From the NCBI RefSeq assembly GCF_051622035.1, contig NC_135364.1:19619001-19683000 (forward strand): a stretch of 64,000 nt of DNA. Direction: 5' to 3'. The position numbers and the translations under genes were made by a program. Shown one piece after another: positions 35,751 to 47,560 of the stretch. This DNA is from Arctopsyche grandis (lineage: Eukaryota; Arthropoda; Insecta; Trichoptera; Hydropsychidae). Numbering within the stretch: position 1 is the stretch's first letter; each line of letters starts with the position of its first letter. A model generated the notes under the pieces. That model was not told the origin of the DNA, searched no databases, and saw only the letters and a program-made list of their open reading frames with translations.

Positions 35751-36125
35751 GAAATTTATTTATTTATTTAAAATAGCAAATTGCTAATGAATATATAACA
35801 ATTGTAACTACAAAATAACATAATATAATTAACAAAAAAAAACTATAATTAGTAATAACATAAAATTATAATGCCAAACATTGCATTTATTAACCTATAT
35901 AATTACATCATCTTCCACAAAGGTATCCATTAGCACCCTTTAAGAAAGCACCAATGTTATTAGCATTTCTAATATTCTCAGGAAGGGCATTATATAATAG
36001 ATTTGAACACCTCTGTAAAAGACACCTCCTGCAGTTCTTGCTTTTTTTACTCTGCCTTTAATTAATTTATTCCTATTTCTAGTTTTATAATTATGTAAAT
36101 CTCTATTCCTAACTATGTAATTATT
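35751..36125 (-). mobile_element. 5'-truncated non-LTR retrotransposon 3' end
   Basis: Reading the minus strand, degraded coding sequence gives NALPENIRNANNIGAFLKGA. That matches the tail of the element at 12690-14396 ([20 protein letters not shown]). It ends in AAATAAATAAATAAA (about 35755-35772). It is a short dead copy of the same or a sister family. Confidence 0.65.
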
Positions 36126-36595
36126 AAAATATTGATGTATAAAATCATAATATATTACAATTACATGTCACAAAAGGTTAATTGACTTTGTTTTTATTAT
36201 CGACAACTGTACTTTGAAAACACATATCGGGCTGTGTACTAATATATACATTTGAAACATAATATGTAATAGAACAGATAAGTTATCTCAGAATACCTCG
36301 ATAATTCGAAAATTCGAATTAGAGTGCTGAAATTTCACAAATGAGATGAAATAAACTCTATAGCCTTTATATTTAGAGCTAAAATGCAGAATAGGTAGAT
36401 CGTTATGCTAGATTAAAAGGAAAAATATAATGTTGTGAAAGTGAAATATGGAGAGTGGGATGAGTCAGTGTGATGTCAGTGACATTGACAGCTGGTAGTT
36501 GACGGTTGTGAATCGACAGTCTTTAGCCGACAGTCGTCAGTCGATAGTCGATAGTCGAGTGCTGAGTGTTGAGTTTGGTGTGGTGATGATCCACG
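36126..36595. promoter_or_regulatory. TMEM63 upstream region
   Basis: AT-rich to about 36460, then repeated GACAGTC/GTCGATAGTC-like units (36490-36560) directly before the TMEM63 start. It is presumed promoter and 5' UTR; no TATA box is clear. Confidence 0.35.
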
Positions 36596-38815
36596 ATGGA
36601 TTCGTTTCATGGCTCCTATCCGTTTTCGTCTCCAGCTTCTGTGGACAGTTGCATGAGCAGCCCCAAGCGAAACGTCACAGTCCTCATAACCAACGTGTAC
36701 GAAGGTATCCCTGAAACCCTCACCCTCAACGTCATCTGTTGGCTCTGTCTGCTGCTGCTTTTTGCATTGCTCAGAAGAAACGCCTGGAACTATGGCAGGC
36801 TGGCCCTCGTTCAGGGCACCAACAAATGGACTCACCTTTTCTACGGCACGGCCAACGAAGCTGAGACTCCGGACGCCGAAAATGCACAGGACTCGTTCTC
36901 CTTCATAGACGCCCGCTACTGTTCCTGGGTTCCAGCAGTCTTTCAACTATCGAGAGAACAGATCAAATCTCGCTGTGGACCGGACGCAGTTCATTACCTC
37001 TCCTTTCAGCGGCATCTCATCACCTTGTTATTTATAATGATGTTGCTGTGCATCTGCATCATATTACCTATCAACTTCCAGGGGAGTTTGGAAGGAGACG
37101 ACAAGACATTTGGTCACACGACGGTCGCCAATCTGGAGCCGCAGTCTCAATGGTTATGGATCCATGCCATCATTGGGATTGCGTATTTGCCCATCACTAT
37201 TATGCTGATGCGGAGAAGCACTGGTCGAAAGCCGCTACCTGACTACGCCACGAGGGCAATTATGATAACGAATATCGATAAACGTCACAGAAATCGAGAT
37301 ACTATTAAAGATGTGCTGCACCAGAAGTTTCCTGATATAAACATTTTAGACTTACAGATCGCATACAATACCAAAAACCTGCAAAAAATCGATGAAAAGA
37401 GAGAAATAGCCAGCAAGGCGAAGGTTTTTTCGGAAAGTCACGCTAAGAAAGGTGAACCTATTAAGGTAAGAATGTCCTTATTCGGAAAGAAAGTTGACGC
37501 TATTCCGTATTATACCCTACGTGAGAAAAGATTTACCGACGAAATGGAACGACAGAAAGCTAGGGCTCTGAATGATCCTTTGGGTATCGCCTTTGTAACA
37601 CTTTCCTCGTATCAAGAGGTGGAGAACGTCATTCAATCGTTCACTCCTAGCTCTCACCACGAGTGGACGATCAGTAACGCGCCGGCACCCACAGATATCT
37701 TCTGGGAGAATCTAGACGTCGAACCAAACGTGTGGTATTTCAAAGCTTTCTTCCTCAACACTGGTCTTTTCATCGTCCTATTCTTCTTGACGACTCCAGC
37801 GATCATCGTCAACATGATAGATGCATTTTACATCGAACACGACAGCGTCATACAAAAAATTAGCCCAGTAGTATCTGAATTTTTACCTACATTGTTGTTG
37901 TGGACCATGGCTGCCATGTTGCCAGTAATCGTCTCTTATTCAGACCAATTGCTCTCATATTGGACTAGGTCAAAGTTAACTTACTCCATCATGGTCAAAA
38001 CTTTCTCCTTCCTCTTGCTAATGACTTTAGTCTTGCCTTCTTTGGGTTTAACAAGCGCGCAAGCGTTTGTAGAGTGGACTTTGCAACGCGACAATGGGAC
38101 ATACCGTTGGGAATGCGTTTTTCTTCCAGACAAAGGTGCCTTTTTTGTAAACTACGTTATAACCTCAGCTTTTATCGGCACAGCTTTGGAACTGATCAGG
38201 TTTTCAGAACTGTGCCTTTTCACATGCTACATGTGTCGAGCGAAATCAAAGGCGGAGAAAGCGTACGTTCAGAAAGCAATCCTGCTCGAATTTCCATTTG
38301 GAGTTCACTACGCATGGACCCTCGTAGTTTTTACAATCACAACTGTATACAGTTTAGCGTGTCCACTGATCACTCCGTTCGGTCTGGTCTACTTACTGTT
38401 GAAACACTTCGGAGACAAGTATAATCTATTCTTCGCATACAAGTCGAGCGATATGAGTGGAGTCGACGGAGGTAAGATTCACGCCACGGCTGTTAGAATG
38501 GTGAGAGTGTCCATCCTATTACTCCAGATAAGCATGGCGGCTTTGGCCGGTTTGAGAGGCGGGATGGATGCTAGGACGATTATTTTGATAATCTTCACAC
38601 TGATCACTCTCGGCATGCTGTTCATGCTCAGCCCTTTCCCAAACTGCACCAAACCACCAGCTCAGACTCGAGACTTTCATATCCAGTCTAAGTATATTGC
38701 GCCAGTCTTGCTCAAATCAATAAGTAGTATTTCTTTAAGACCTCAAAGTGACTATGGATCGTCTGACGGAGGCGAGCTTAGCAATAACTCTATGAGTAAT
38801 GTTGTGAACCTTTAA
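36596..38815 (+). CDS. Tmem63: TMEM63 (OSCA/CSC1-like mechanosensitive channel)
   Basis: 739 aa in a single exon. TMEM63 proteins are monomeric stretch- and osmo-gated cation channels of the plasma and lysosomal membranes. The N-terminal segment has one TM helix (CWLCLLLLFALL, about 50) then a loop with SREQIKSRCGPDAVHYLSFQ, matching the family's late-exocytosis domain. Two further TM segments precede a cytosolic RRM-like domain (about 210-390; IMITNIDKRHRNRDTIKDVL, GIAFVTLSSYQEVENVI). The conserved PTDIFWENL leads into the channel core. Seven to eight more helices follow, including TPAIIVNMIDAF and ATAVRMVRVSILLLQISM. A Ser-rich cytosolic tail ends NVVNL. Length is close to the family's ~750-800. 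An upstream exon cannot be excluded, but Met 36596 gives a complete protein. Confidence 0.92.
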   Translation: MDSFHGSYPFSSPASVDSCMSSPKRNVTVLITNVYEGIPETLTLNVICWLCLLLLFALLRRNAWNYGRLALVQGTNKWTHLFYGTANEAETPDAENAQDSFSFIDARYCSWVPAVFQLSREQIKSRCGPDAVHYLSFQRHLITLLFIMMLLCICIILPINFQGSLEGDDKTFGHTTVANLEPQSQWLWIHAIIGIAYLPITIMLMRRSTGRKPLPDYATRAIMITNIDKRHRNRDTIKDVLHQKFPDINILDLQIAYNTKNLQKIDEKREIASKAKVFSESHAKKGEPIKVRMSLFGKKVDAIPYYTLREKRFTDEMERQKARALNDPLGIAFVTLSSYQEVENVIQSFTPSSHHEWTISNAPAPTDIFWENLDVEPNVWYFKAFFLNTGLFIVLFFLTTPAIIVNMIDAFYIEHDSVIQKISPVVSEFLPTLLLWTMAAMLPVIVSYSDQLLSYWTRSKLTYSIMVKTFSFLLLMTLVLPSLGLTSAQAFVEWTLQRDNGTYRWECVFLPDKGAFFVNYVITSAFIGTALELIRFSELCLFTCYMCRAKSKAEKAYVQKAILLEFPFGVHYAWTLVVFTITTVYSLACPLITPFGLVYLLLKHFGDKYNLFFAYKSSDMSGVDGGKIHATAVRMVRVSILLLQISMAALAGLRGGMDARTIILIIFTLITLGMLFMLSPFPNCTKPPAQTRDFHIQSKYIAPVLLKSISSISLRPQSDYGSSDGGELSNNSMSNVVNL

Positions 38816-39019
38816 AAATGGCAGACGCAACATCAATTAGATAATTCAACAAACCTAATAAGCCTAATCTAGTGTAATAAATACGTCGACACAAAGTTAA
38901 TATATATAATCTATAGATAGTATGCATTCACGATTGAATTCTTTCGTCGATTTTTGGAATTATTGTAAAATCAAGCTTATGTTTTTTTATAATATATATT
39001 TATATTATATGTATTTGTC

Positions 39020-39342
39020 GGTGACACGACAACTCGTTCACAGATTTTCCGTAAACCGAGGATGCGCTCCAGGCATTACGTATACACGGCCATCTCTTTC
39101 TCGCCCCGTCTGTTCACCAAGATCTCGTTTACTATGCTATTACGTATGCAGTCATCTCTTTCACAGACCAGACATATTCACCGATAACAAACGGTCTGTG
39201 AAAGAGATGACTGCATACGTAATGGCATAGTAAACGAGATCTTGGTGAACAGACGGGGCGAGAAAGAGATGGCCGTGTATACGTAATGCCTGGAGCGCAT
39301 CCTCGGTTTACGGAAAATCTGTGAACGAGTTGTCAGGTGACC
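39020..39342. mobile_element. M2-family foldback MITE with perfect 9-bp TSD
   Basis: GGTGACACGACAACTCG at the left and CGAGTTGTCAGGTGACC at the right. The two arms of about 150 bp are nearly perfect reverse complements. GTATTTGTC is repeated at 39011-39019 and 39343-39351. This is the best-preserved M2 copy and lies in the 3' flank of TMEM63. Confidence 0.88.
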
Positions 39343-39909
39343 GTATTTGTCTGGTGAAGTCCCATATGAAATTATTATGAATCGTATTTGATTTCTGTGA
39401 TATTGATAGTGATTTATATTTGAAAGTTTTTTTAAATGTAGCAACCTATTTATTTTTAAGTGTAATAAATTTATATTGGGAAATGGTGTAAAAATAATAT
39501 GTTGATGTTACTTTGCATTAGATATGCTCTCATCAATTATTAATCAAGCTGATACTTTAGAACGTCATCACGTGAGCTGTGTGCTTAATTTATAATACAT
39601 GTTTGCTTTTGTTTATATATTTTCGTATTATCTCCAACAATGTATTAAGATTAAAATATGTATAGTATATAAATATTATATATGTGTGTGTATATTTGTG
39701 TGTGCACTTGCAATATTGTGTAAAAATTTTATATGAGTGTTAATAAACTAATTTGAAATAATAAAAAAAAAAATCTGTTTATTATCAAAATAATAATTAG
39801 AAACACAAATTGGTGGTGAAAAATAATATATTTTACACCTATATTAAAAATTCATTCTGTACATTCATCGAGTAACATCCACGCACTATAATTTAATAAA
39901 TTAAACAGT
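39343..39909. other. AT-rich spacer between TMEM63 and SSR2
   Basis: No ORF or bounded repeat. It contains the 3' UTRs of the convergent genes and several AATAAA/TTTATT motifs near 39460 and 39745. Confidence 0.35.
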
Positions 39910-41083
39910 TTATTGAGCTTTTTTCGATTTTCCTAATTTTTCATATTTGCTTTTGGACGTGTACCACAAGCCGAATGGAATTGCGAGAGACGGGAGAGTC
40001 ATCAGAGCGAATGCAGCCCAATCCAAAATGTGAGAGGAAAACTTTCTATCGTAATCTCTGAAAGCTACAATAGCTCCCTCACCGGGTTCACTGCTGATAG
40101 CGAATTGGACCTGAAAACAAAATTCAAAATAAGCCACAAATATAATATAATTCATCATAATTTAACCGTTTGCCCGCAGCCGTCTTCTATGGAAGCTTTG
40201 CGCGACAAGTCTGTAGCGCGCTTGTCTTCCATAGAATTTCTGAACTTTGCACGGGATTTTGGGCCTTATATGCGCCTATTTCAACTGTTTTAAGGTTCAA
40301 AATTGGTTGAAAATATTACTGAGAGTTGAATGCCATCTATTCAATTTGCTTAAAATGAATATATATCAGTCAAAATTCATTTTTTGTGGAACCATACTGA
40401 AACCTCATTTATATGACGTCGCGTCTGTTGAACAATGGCGACGATACGTCTCAATTGTATGAAGAATGATTATTTGACAATTAAGCCAAAACCACGAGAT
40501 ATATTATGTATTTTATTGTTTAAAATAATACTTAATGTGTTAATTAACATATCTGGTTACTTGAGTAAATATTAAAATCTGTATTTACGGTCGAAAACTC
40601 GATTTCCAAATTCGCGAAAAAGGTGCCGCGTACAAATCTTGTTCGCTATATTTATTGCCGCGGGCAAAAGGTTTACAACAGATTATTATCAAACCTCATC
40701 GACACCTTCCGCAGCCTTGTAGTTGACTTCGGCAGCGGTGAAATTGAAATAACCGTGTTTCTTGGGGCGCAGGGTTACTACGTGGGATACGTTGGTTTGG
40801 GGTGGGATTCGGTCAATAACAGCCGACAACTGGCCTCCCATGATTTCGAAGGCTTCCGTTGAGAATCCACGATCGTTCAGCTCTACATCTACAGCGGCCG
40901 AATTCCCTACGTTGTACATTGTGTATTTAACCACTACGTCCATATCTTCGACTAAGTATTTGTTCAAAATTTGTTTCGCAACGAGGAGGCGTGCCTTAGA
41001 AACTTCTTCATCGGCACGGCACGAGCTTACGAAAGCTAAGCACACAACCAGACTGAGAGCGAGGAACTTCATTTTCTTATCTG
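39910..41083 (-). CDS. SSR2: Translocon-associated protein subunit beta (TRAP-beta/SSR2)
   Basis: CDS complement(39910..40110, 40695..41072), 192 aa. TRAP-beta is a type I ER membrane subunit of the TRAP complex beside Sec61. The signal peptide covers about residues 1-20 ([18 protein letters not shown]). The luminal domain has [34 protein letters not shown] and a glycosylation site NVSHVV. The second exon starts [13 protein letters not shown] and continues [15 protein letters not shown]. One TM helix ([15 protein letters not shown]) and a short Lys-rich cytosolic tail follow. The join GATGAG/GTTTGA...TTTTCAG/GTCCAA is phase 0. A splice acceptor (TTGCAG) 11 nt before the ATG indicates a non-coding first exon upstream. 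The intron is largely one TTAA-type element. Part of this gene is copied at 16239-16990. Confidence 0.93.
40158..40676. mobile_element. TTAA-type MITE making up most of the SSR2 intron
   Basis: TTAACCGTTTGCCCGCAGCC at the left and GCCGCGGGCAAAAGGTTTA at the right are imperfect inverted repeats. The better copy in the nessy intron reads TTAACCGTTTGCCCGCGGCC ... CCGCGGGCAAAGGGTTAA. TTAA termini point to a piggyBac-like source. An internal hairpin lies near the left end (CTTCTATGGAAGC / CTTCCATAGAA). Confidence 0.6.
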
Positions 41084-42081
41084 CAATGATACAACACGTA
41101 ATGTCAACTAAAGATAGATTTTGTATGAGATAAATCAATATGAGAATAATTTATGATAAAACTAGCAAATAACACGAAAGCATTTTTTACACTCTTTCTC
41201 GTGTAATGTATAATGAAGGGAAATAATTGCCGTTTTTTATTAATACTTCAAAAAACTATTAATAATCAAAAATAACTGGGGCAGATTTGAGTGACACGTA
41301 CTTACCTTTCGGGTTAAAAATATGTGCAAATAATATAATTTTTCAAAATGAGGGTACGCAATTTTTTAAATTGTGCAGATGGGAATTTAGAGACATATAA
41401 ATAAAGCAAAGTTGGATTATTCAAAATGTTGGATACATCACATTAGAAAGTGTAGTCAAAATACAGGCTGTGAGGAATTGCAAGGGTTGCTGAAGTCAGT
41501 GTCGGTATGAATGACATGTGAAGGGGAAAATGGTTTTGCAATGATAATAATCACCTGAATTGGTTTGCGTGCGTAATTTGCAAATGAATCCAGATAATCC
41601 AATCAACAGAGCGGTGCAACTAAACGAAAGCACAATCAGCCGACCAGCCCTCGAGAGAAATGTGAGTCGACTGGCTCACGTTGGCTGCCAACGCCGCCAC
41701 GTTACGTTTCACAGGGTAGCCAACCGAAAAATATTGCTCGGAGATACCATACCAAAATAATGCAATGCAATATCAATTGAATATTATAACCAGCCTGTGC
41801 TTAATTTGATTTCAACCCACTGTGTAATATGCTTAGATTCATGTATGTATGTGATGTTTGACCTGATATTTCTCCGAGCTTGATATTTCATATGCCCATT
41901 TAAACTCGCTCGATGTTGCGGGAATATAACGTTCAATCAAAAACTTGCAGTCTTAAACCCGACTAAAGAAGAGAGGACTCTCAAGTCAACAATATAAATT
42001 CAACTTTTTCTTTATTATGGTTCTATACGATTATTAATTTAGTACTCACATTTCTTCATTTCATAGACAATGCTAATTCTC
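41084..42081. other. SSR2 upstream region, no other gene recognised
   Basis: It should contain the SSR2 promoter and non-coding first exon on the minus strand. The exact position is not determinable by eye. The small open frame at 41560-41760 on + has no recognisable domain. Confidence 0.3.
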
Positions 42082-42372
42082 GGTAATTGGATTATTAGTC
42101 ACATTGCGATGGTCACAAAACCAATTTTTGGTATGAAAACTGCGACTCGAGTTTTAGTTAGTATGATATCTTTTCAGCTGCCAGATGTTCTGTTATAGAG
42201 ATTTTAGTGACTTTTGGGGGAGCGCTTTGTGACCAATGATCACCGAACCTAATTCCCTATACTAGTTAAATCGTGGGAACTTGTCTGAACTATTTATGTA
42301 CAGTTTGGTAAACGGGTTACATCCCAAATGTGAATCGCTATCAGGTTAACCACCGCTACGAAAATCGCGCGC
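42082..42372. mobile_element. M1-family MITE and adjacent M1 fragment
   Basis: A copy runs from GGTAATTGGATTATTAGTCA (42082) to CACCGAAC (42248), flanked by CTAATTCTC and CTAATTCCC (8/9 match). A second fragment, GGTAAACGGGTTACATCCCA, covers 42307-42372. Confidence 0.65.
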
Positions 42373-42594
42373 GCGGCTTTTCTGTCGCACAGGAAAATTG
42401 CCGTACAGAAAACCGCCCAAATATTGCTTAGCATATTTTTTTTACGAGATTTTTATTATTATCAAATCTAAAATGAAGTTACGGACTCGTTTGTCCGTAT
42501 GTACATGCGAAGTTCATAAGCAGTCTTCGGCGGACCATTCCATTTTTTCTGTGCTGGCGCATTTCCGCGCCGCTCTCTATTCATAAGTCTAGTT

Positions 42595-43115
42595 CAACGG
42601 TTCCCAACCTTTTTTGACTCGCGTACCACTTGGTAGAGCATTACATTAAATTGTACCACCATATAAAAATTATTGTAATTCATGAAATTTGTTATTTCAA
42701 GTGTAATTATATAGTATTTGCAGGCAAGGAATGTGAAGACAAGTTAGACGCAATTAATCTGTTTTGTTAAGAAATTTTGTAGAAAAAAAGTAATTTGCGG
42801 AGTCAGTCAAAAGACAATTATAATATGCTCAAAGTTTAATATATTTATATAATATTTCGTCATACTTCTATTACTGGTTTTGGATAAATGGTTTTAATAA
42901 AAACACAAAATTACAAAGTGTATATATTTTCTTTTCTTAATTAAATCTCTTTACAAAATAAATTTAATGAATTTATCGATACGTCGACTATGATTAATTA
43001 TAATATTGTTTATTTATTATATAAAAAATATTTCTATTTATGATTGTAAATCATTCATTCCTGCATGTCCGCCATTACTGATTTTTTTTCGCGTACCACA
43101 GGTTGGGAGCCGCTG
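42595..43115. mobile_element. hAT-type MITE with CAACGGTTCCCAACC termini
   Basis: Ends CAACGGTTCCCAACCT and AGGTTGGGAGCCGCTG are inverted repeats, and GCGTACCAC is repeated inside both ends. GTCTAGTT (42587-42594) and GTCTAGTC (43116-43123) form a 7/8 TSD. The AT-rich interior is non-coding. Confidence 0.75.
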
Positions 43116-43423
43116 GTCTAGTCAATAGGCTCGTGATTTATAACTAAAGAGCGGACCAACTTTGCGCTGTTCATTGTTCATTGTTTGTCGGGCTTGTTCA
43201 TTTTTAAGATGAACCTTTTTTTTTATACTCTCTAGCTTTGTAGCTTGCCCTGTTTCCTGGAAAATAGACCCAAAACGTCCTGTTTCCTGAAAAAAAGCAC
43301 GCTTCCGGTCCTACCTATATTTATAGCATATTCATAGTATAGACCTTTTCGGTACTTCTTATAATAGGAATAACAAAGATTCATAAAAATACAAGCAATT
43401 TCAAAGGCAAAATCGTTTATTTA

Positions 43424-46115
43424 TTACTTAATTTTAGATAATAAATTAGCCCTAAACGTAGTGTTTTGAAATAGGGCTCTCACAAGCCGTTTGGTTTCAT
43501 CAGGCGTGAATTGTAAGGCGAGTGGTCCGTCTCCGTTGAACCAACGTTCTTCGATTGTGGCTAAATTACCTCCTAGTAATATTATTAATTCGTTAAATTT
43601 CGTCCACACAGGCACATTTTTGTGTATCTCACTATCATCCTGAAAAAAGGTTAATCAAACTTTAAAGTATGACCGGACAATAAAAATAATAATAACGTAA
43701 AAAAATATTCCAACTTGATAAACTTGCGGAAGACGATTCAATACGATTTTATATAGATCTGTAAGTTGAGTAGCAACATCTGCGGTAATATCTTCTTGAA
43801 CGACAACTTTTAATATCAATTCTTCAATGAAAAGATTGGCTAGACAGGTTATCAATCTGAAAAGTCACAACAACATATGTATATGTATAAAATATTGGTA
43901 TGTAAAGGCAGGTCCTGGATAAAAATAAAAGGTCAATGCAGCTTCACAGCTTTTATGAGGACAGATCTAGTATATGTACACCCTTTTAGAACAATTCATC
44001 TGCTATTAACTCGTCACATTCAGACCCATCTCGATCCACTCAAATAGGTTTTGAAACGTCCCAACGTTACAATATAAATAAAACACATAATAATTATATA
44101 CATATACCTTTTATAAATATCCGAGGGAAATATTCCACTCCAGACTGTTTTAAGAACTTGAAGTTGTCTTATACATTGCCGAATGGCTTGTTCGGCATTT
44201 TCCGATAGTGAATCCTTCGTAGCTATGTAATATAAATCTGCAATAAATGAAATAAAAAACGCGTGTTTATTAATTTACTAAATTTCGTAAGGAAATTAAC
44301 GATAACTAGCCGAGCTAATATTACCGGATGATCTAATTGTGTCGAGGAGTTGTTTTTTTTGAATACGCATATGATTCAACAGCGTATGTGAAGCCAGATC
44401 ACGCAGCTCTTTGACTTGATCACAAAATATTATGGAATAGTTCAAGTCTCGATTGGACAGCGTCTTCTTCCATTTTGGACCGAGCATCAGCAAGTGATGA
44501 GCCAAATACATGCAATTATTGTGAAACAAAGCTGAAAAATTACCATTAACATGAGACATTTTAAAAGTAAAGGTTACAGAGCAATTTATAAACATTCATA
44601 ATGATAAAACGCACCTACTTGTTGAGGCATTGTTTCTAAGAATGTTTTGTGATGAAGCGGAACGATGGCCATGTAAAGTTCGAAGACGTTGCGCGCAGTG
44701 TAATAAAGCCGTCGTGCGCACATGTCCGATGCTTCGGTCGCTTGTTCCATCATCACAATCACCAAATCGAGCAGCTCTTGGACGGAACGTGAAATAGCAC
44801 ACAGGGGAAAACGGAACGGGGACACTTGGAATGAGCTGAAGAATGCCAAATTGTCATCGTCGGTAAGCTGAGGACATTTTAAAGACGTATCGTTGCTATT
44901 CACAGCCTCTGTACCGACAGACATTATATTACTCAAATCTTTTTTTAATATGGTTCTCGCACTCTCAAGAAAATATTGGCTAGTTTTATTTGCGAACAAT
45001 ATATCTATGTTATTAGCATACTGTAAAATGGAGAAATTCTCTGTCTTCAAAAAGTTTATACTGGATAAGTATAGTTGAAAGTCCTCCACTTGAGAGGTGA
45101 CTTTCCCATAGTCCTGAAGTTCACTGATACAATTCGGAATCGTGTGAACGAGACAGTCCCTGATTAGAGTATCGCTGAAGTCATGACAGATCAAATCACC
45201 GACCATGTTTAAAAGACAGGTGCCATCGACGCTCTCAAGCTGAAGATTCTCCGACAAGTATTCGAAAACCATTTTCAAATTGTTAAGAACCGCTTCATAA
45301 TTCGGCTTACGTTTTTTATTAGGATCGAAAGCTACTTCGAGGCAATCGTTATCGTCATGATACATTTTTACAGTGGTGTGATGGTGGATTATCTTATTGA
45401 ATATGTGATTCAGAAGGAAATTGGAGAATTTTTTCGTTTCAACATGAATCAATTTGGATGATATGAGAGCTTCGAACAGTTCCGATCGCTTTTCCCTTTC
45501 GGAATGTCTGATTTTGACAACGGCACAATTTTCGCCATCGGCCTTTGGCTCTGTCCAAGTTATGTGATATTTCCACAAGTGCGATAGTTCATTCAACAGC
45601 TCATCCCAATTAAGAACGATGTTGACTTTAACGGCTTTATATAAGTCGAGTCGTTCCAAACCGTGGACGGGATTATTAAGTGAGTCGGTAACATTCGAAA
45701 GAACAGTTACAGCTGCGTTTAAATCATTCTCTTTCTTTAATTTCATATACTCTGTCAGCTGTTCATTGCAATCGATCAATTGCTCGATGATTTTCAAATT
45801 CCAATCGACATCTTTCACCTCCAAGATAATCTTTTCGAGTTCATATGTGGTATTGGATAGATTATGAATGTGCGTATCTTTGATTTTCTTTTCGAATAAA
45901 ACGACATCTTCAGTGATACACTGAGAATCGTCGAGCAATGCGAGACAGTCTTTGGCTAAATTGTTTATATTAACGCTCTGCTCTTTGACCAGGTATTGTT
46001 CAATTTCATTTTTATGTTCGTTGATGTTCTTGGTGGTTAATTCTATGGTTTCATCGAGGTCAATGGTGTTGTCGGAATGGTAGATTATAAAGGGTTGAAA
46101 TGTATCGACATCCAT
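43424..46115 (-). CDS. Zw10: Kinetochore/RZZ complex protein ZW10
   Basis: Exons complement(43424..43639, 43715..43856, 44108..44237, 44325..44531, 44615..46115), 731 aa. ZW10 is the core of the Rod-Zw10-Zwilch complex that recruits Spindly/dynein and Mad1-Mad2 to kinetochores. It also acts with the NRZ tether at the ER. Exon 1 holds the N-terminal helical bundle. Family landmarks include the MPQQVALFHNNCMYLAHHLL segment across intron 1, LASHTLLNH, and the C terminus WFNGDGPLALQF then TKRLVRALFQNT and LLSKIK. Phases across all four introns agree. Length is near the 720-780 of relatives. The first ATG (46115) is only 5 nt after the stop of the upstream POLR1D-like ORF on the same strand and in the same exon, so the mRNA is probably dicistronic. 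Confidence 0.92.
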
Positions 46116-46120
46116 CGTTT

Positions 46121-46617
46121 TCAACGATGTTTCTTCTTAGAGTCGCCTTGAGCTGAAGTGGAGTCTTCGCGTGCAGAATTGTTTTGGGGAGTGTGTGATC
46201 GTTTGCGGGACCTGCGATTGTTGGATGAAACAGTATTTCTGATGGTGTTTCTAAGGAAGGTTTTGTTGGTCGAAGGAAGTGGACACTTAAGCCAGCCCGA
46301 GGGACCCTGGATTTCTGCTCTGATTCGACCTCGGCATGCTTCGCGCAACAATTCTTCTTCAGCTTGTCTGTGTGAAAAAACAACGATATTCCATAAAGAA
46401 TTCATTAATATTTCTTCGTGTTCATCGAAGCATAACAGAAATTGGTCAATTTTGGTTGACGTCCAAACATGTTATGTATAAAATTTTAAAAACCGGAAAA
46501 TGTAAGAAAATACATTTCGTTATAAAAATACACATTTTTTTGAATGATAAATGAGGTTTCTAATAAGAAATGAAACCTGGTAAGTGCGCGATCAGCTTCT
46601 TCTTCAGCAGACGTCAT
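46121..46617 (-). CDS. POLR1D isoform-2-like small protein, upstream cistron of ZW10
   Basis: CDS complement(46121..46367, 46577..46617), 95 aa. It resembles the alternative product of the vertebrate POLR1D locus, not the RPAC2 polymerase subunit. Exon 1 gives MTSAEEEADRALT. Exon 2 gives RQAEEELLREACRGRIRAE, then GPSGWLKCPLPSTNKTFLRN and TIRNTV. The tail is basic (NNRRSRKRSH, GDSKKKHR) and may be nuclear. The intron CCAG/GTTTCA...CACACAG/ACAAG is in phase. Function is unknown in general. The stop TGA (46123-46121) and ZW10 ATG are 5 nt apart, so re-initiation or leaky scanning is needed to make both from one mRNA. Confidence 0.82.
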
Positions 46618-46829
46618 CGCCTTTAAGGCGAAAATTGGCCAAAAGCATCGTTCTTATGTCTATACCCGGTTAGGACCAAAATACAAATTATGTATTCTAC
46701 CTTTTAAAAAACGTGTTTATTATTAATTTAACCATACAAAACACCATCCGTAATATACTTGCGAAAAAACATAATGTATTTATTAATTTTATTTTACAAG
46801 ATAAGTCTTGATTCGAACATATTTTCTCA

Positions 46830-47560
46830 GCTGATTACAGCTTGAAATTTCAGAGTATACCATCCAGCACCAATTTTCTGATTCATTATACCGTCGATTT
46901 CGTGGATAGTATTAGTACCATTCTAAAACCTACATACATGTCCAATTGTCCATATTATATAACGGCAGCAAAATGCAAGGCGATGCGGGGTATATCCTCA
47001 ATATATCCAATATTTAATCACCATAGTTCTTTATCAACTCAAAATAAAATAAAATTATATCTTGCGCTCATATTACCATTATTAACCTATACTTCACCTG
47101 TATGGAATAACGCCTCGAATACCAATCTTTCCAAGCTCCAAGTAATGCAAAATAAATCCCTAAAAATAATTTATAATACACCCATATATACTAACTTGAA
47201 AAAACTGCATGTCATATATGATATTCCGTTTGTTACAGACATTACGAACAAACTAACCAGTAGATTCTATGACAGAATCACTAATAACCAAACTAACACA
47301 CTTGTGAAGAGTCTCGGTGATTACAACAAAATGTCTATACCCTTCAGGTATAACACACAGATTACCTAAACACAATCTGCTTTAGGTCATCGACTTTAGA
47401 GAGTCTTTAATTAATATTATGTATTAGATGTATTATGAACATTTATAAGGATTGTAAATAGGTTTTTGAGCTCTTTTTTCTATTATGCTGTAGATTAACA
47501 TTAGAATAATATAATACTATGATTACTAACCAAATTAAATTAAATTGTAAAATAGAAAAT
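46830..47560 (+). mobile_element. 5'-truncated jockey-like retrotransposon fragment
   Basis: The open frame 46842-47369 encodes the post-RT C-terminal region typical of jockey-clade ORF2. It includes SSLSTQNKIKLYLALILPLL, YTSPVWNNAS and LSKLQVMQNKSLKIIYNTP. The catalytic FADD box is missing. No clear A-rich tail can be delimited; the 3' end is probably near 47400-47560. It is a different family from the fragment at 12690. Confidence 0.75.

Noticed and set aside
41560..41760. 66-aa ORF upstream of SSR2
   Set aside because: No recognisable motif, no splice support and length within chance expectation.
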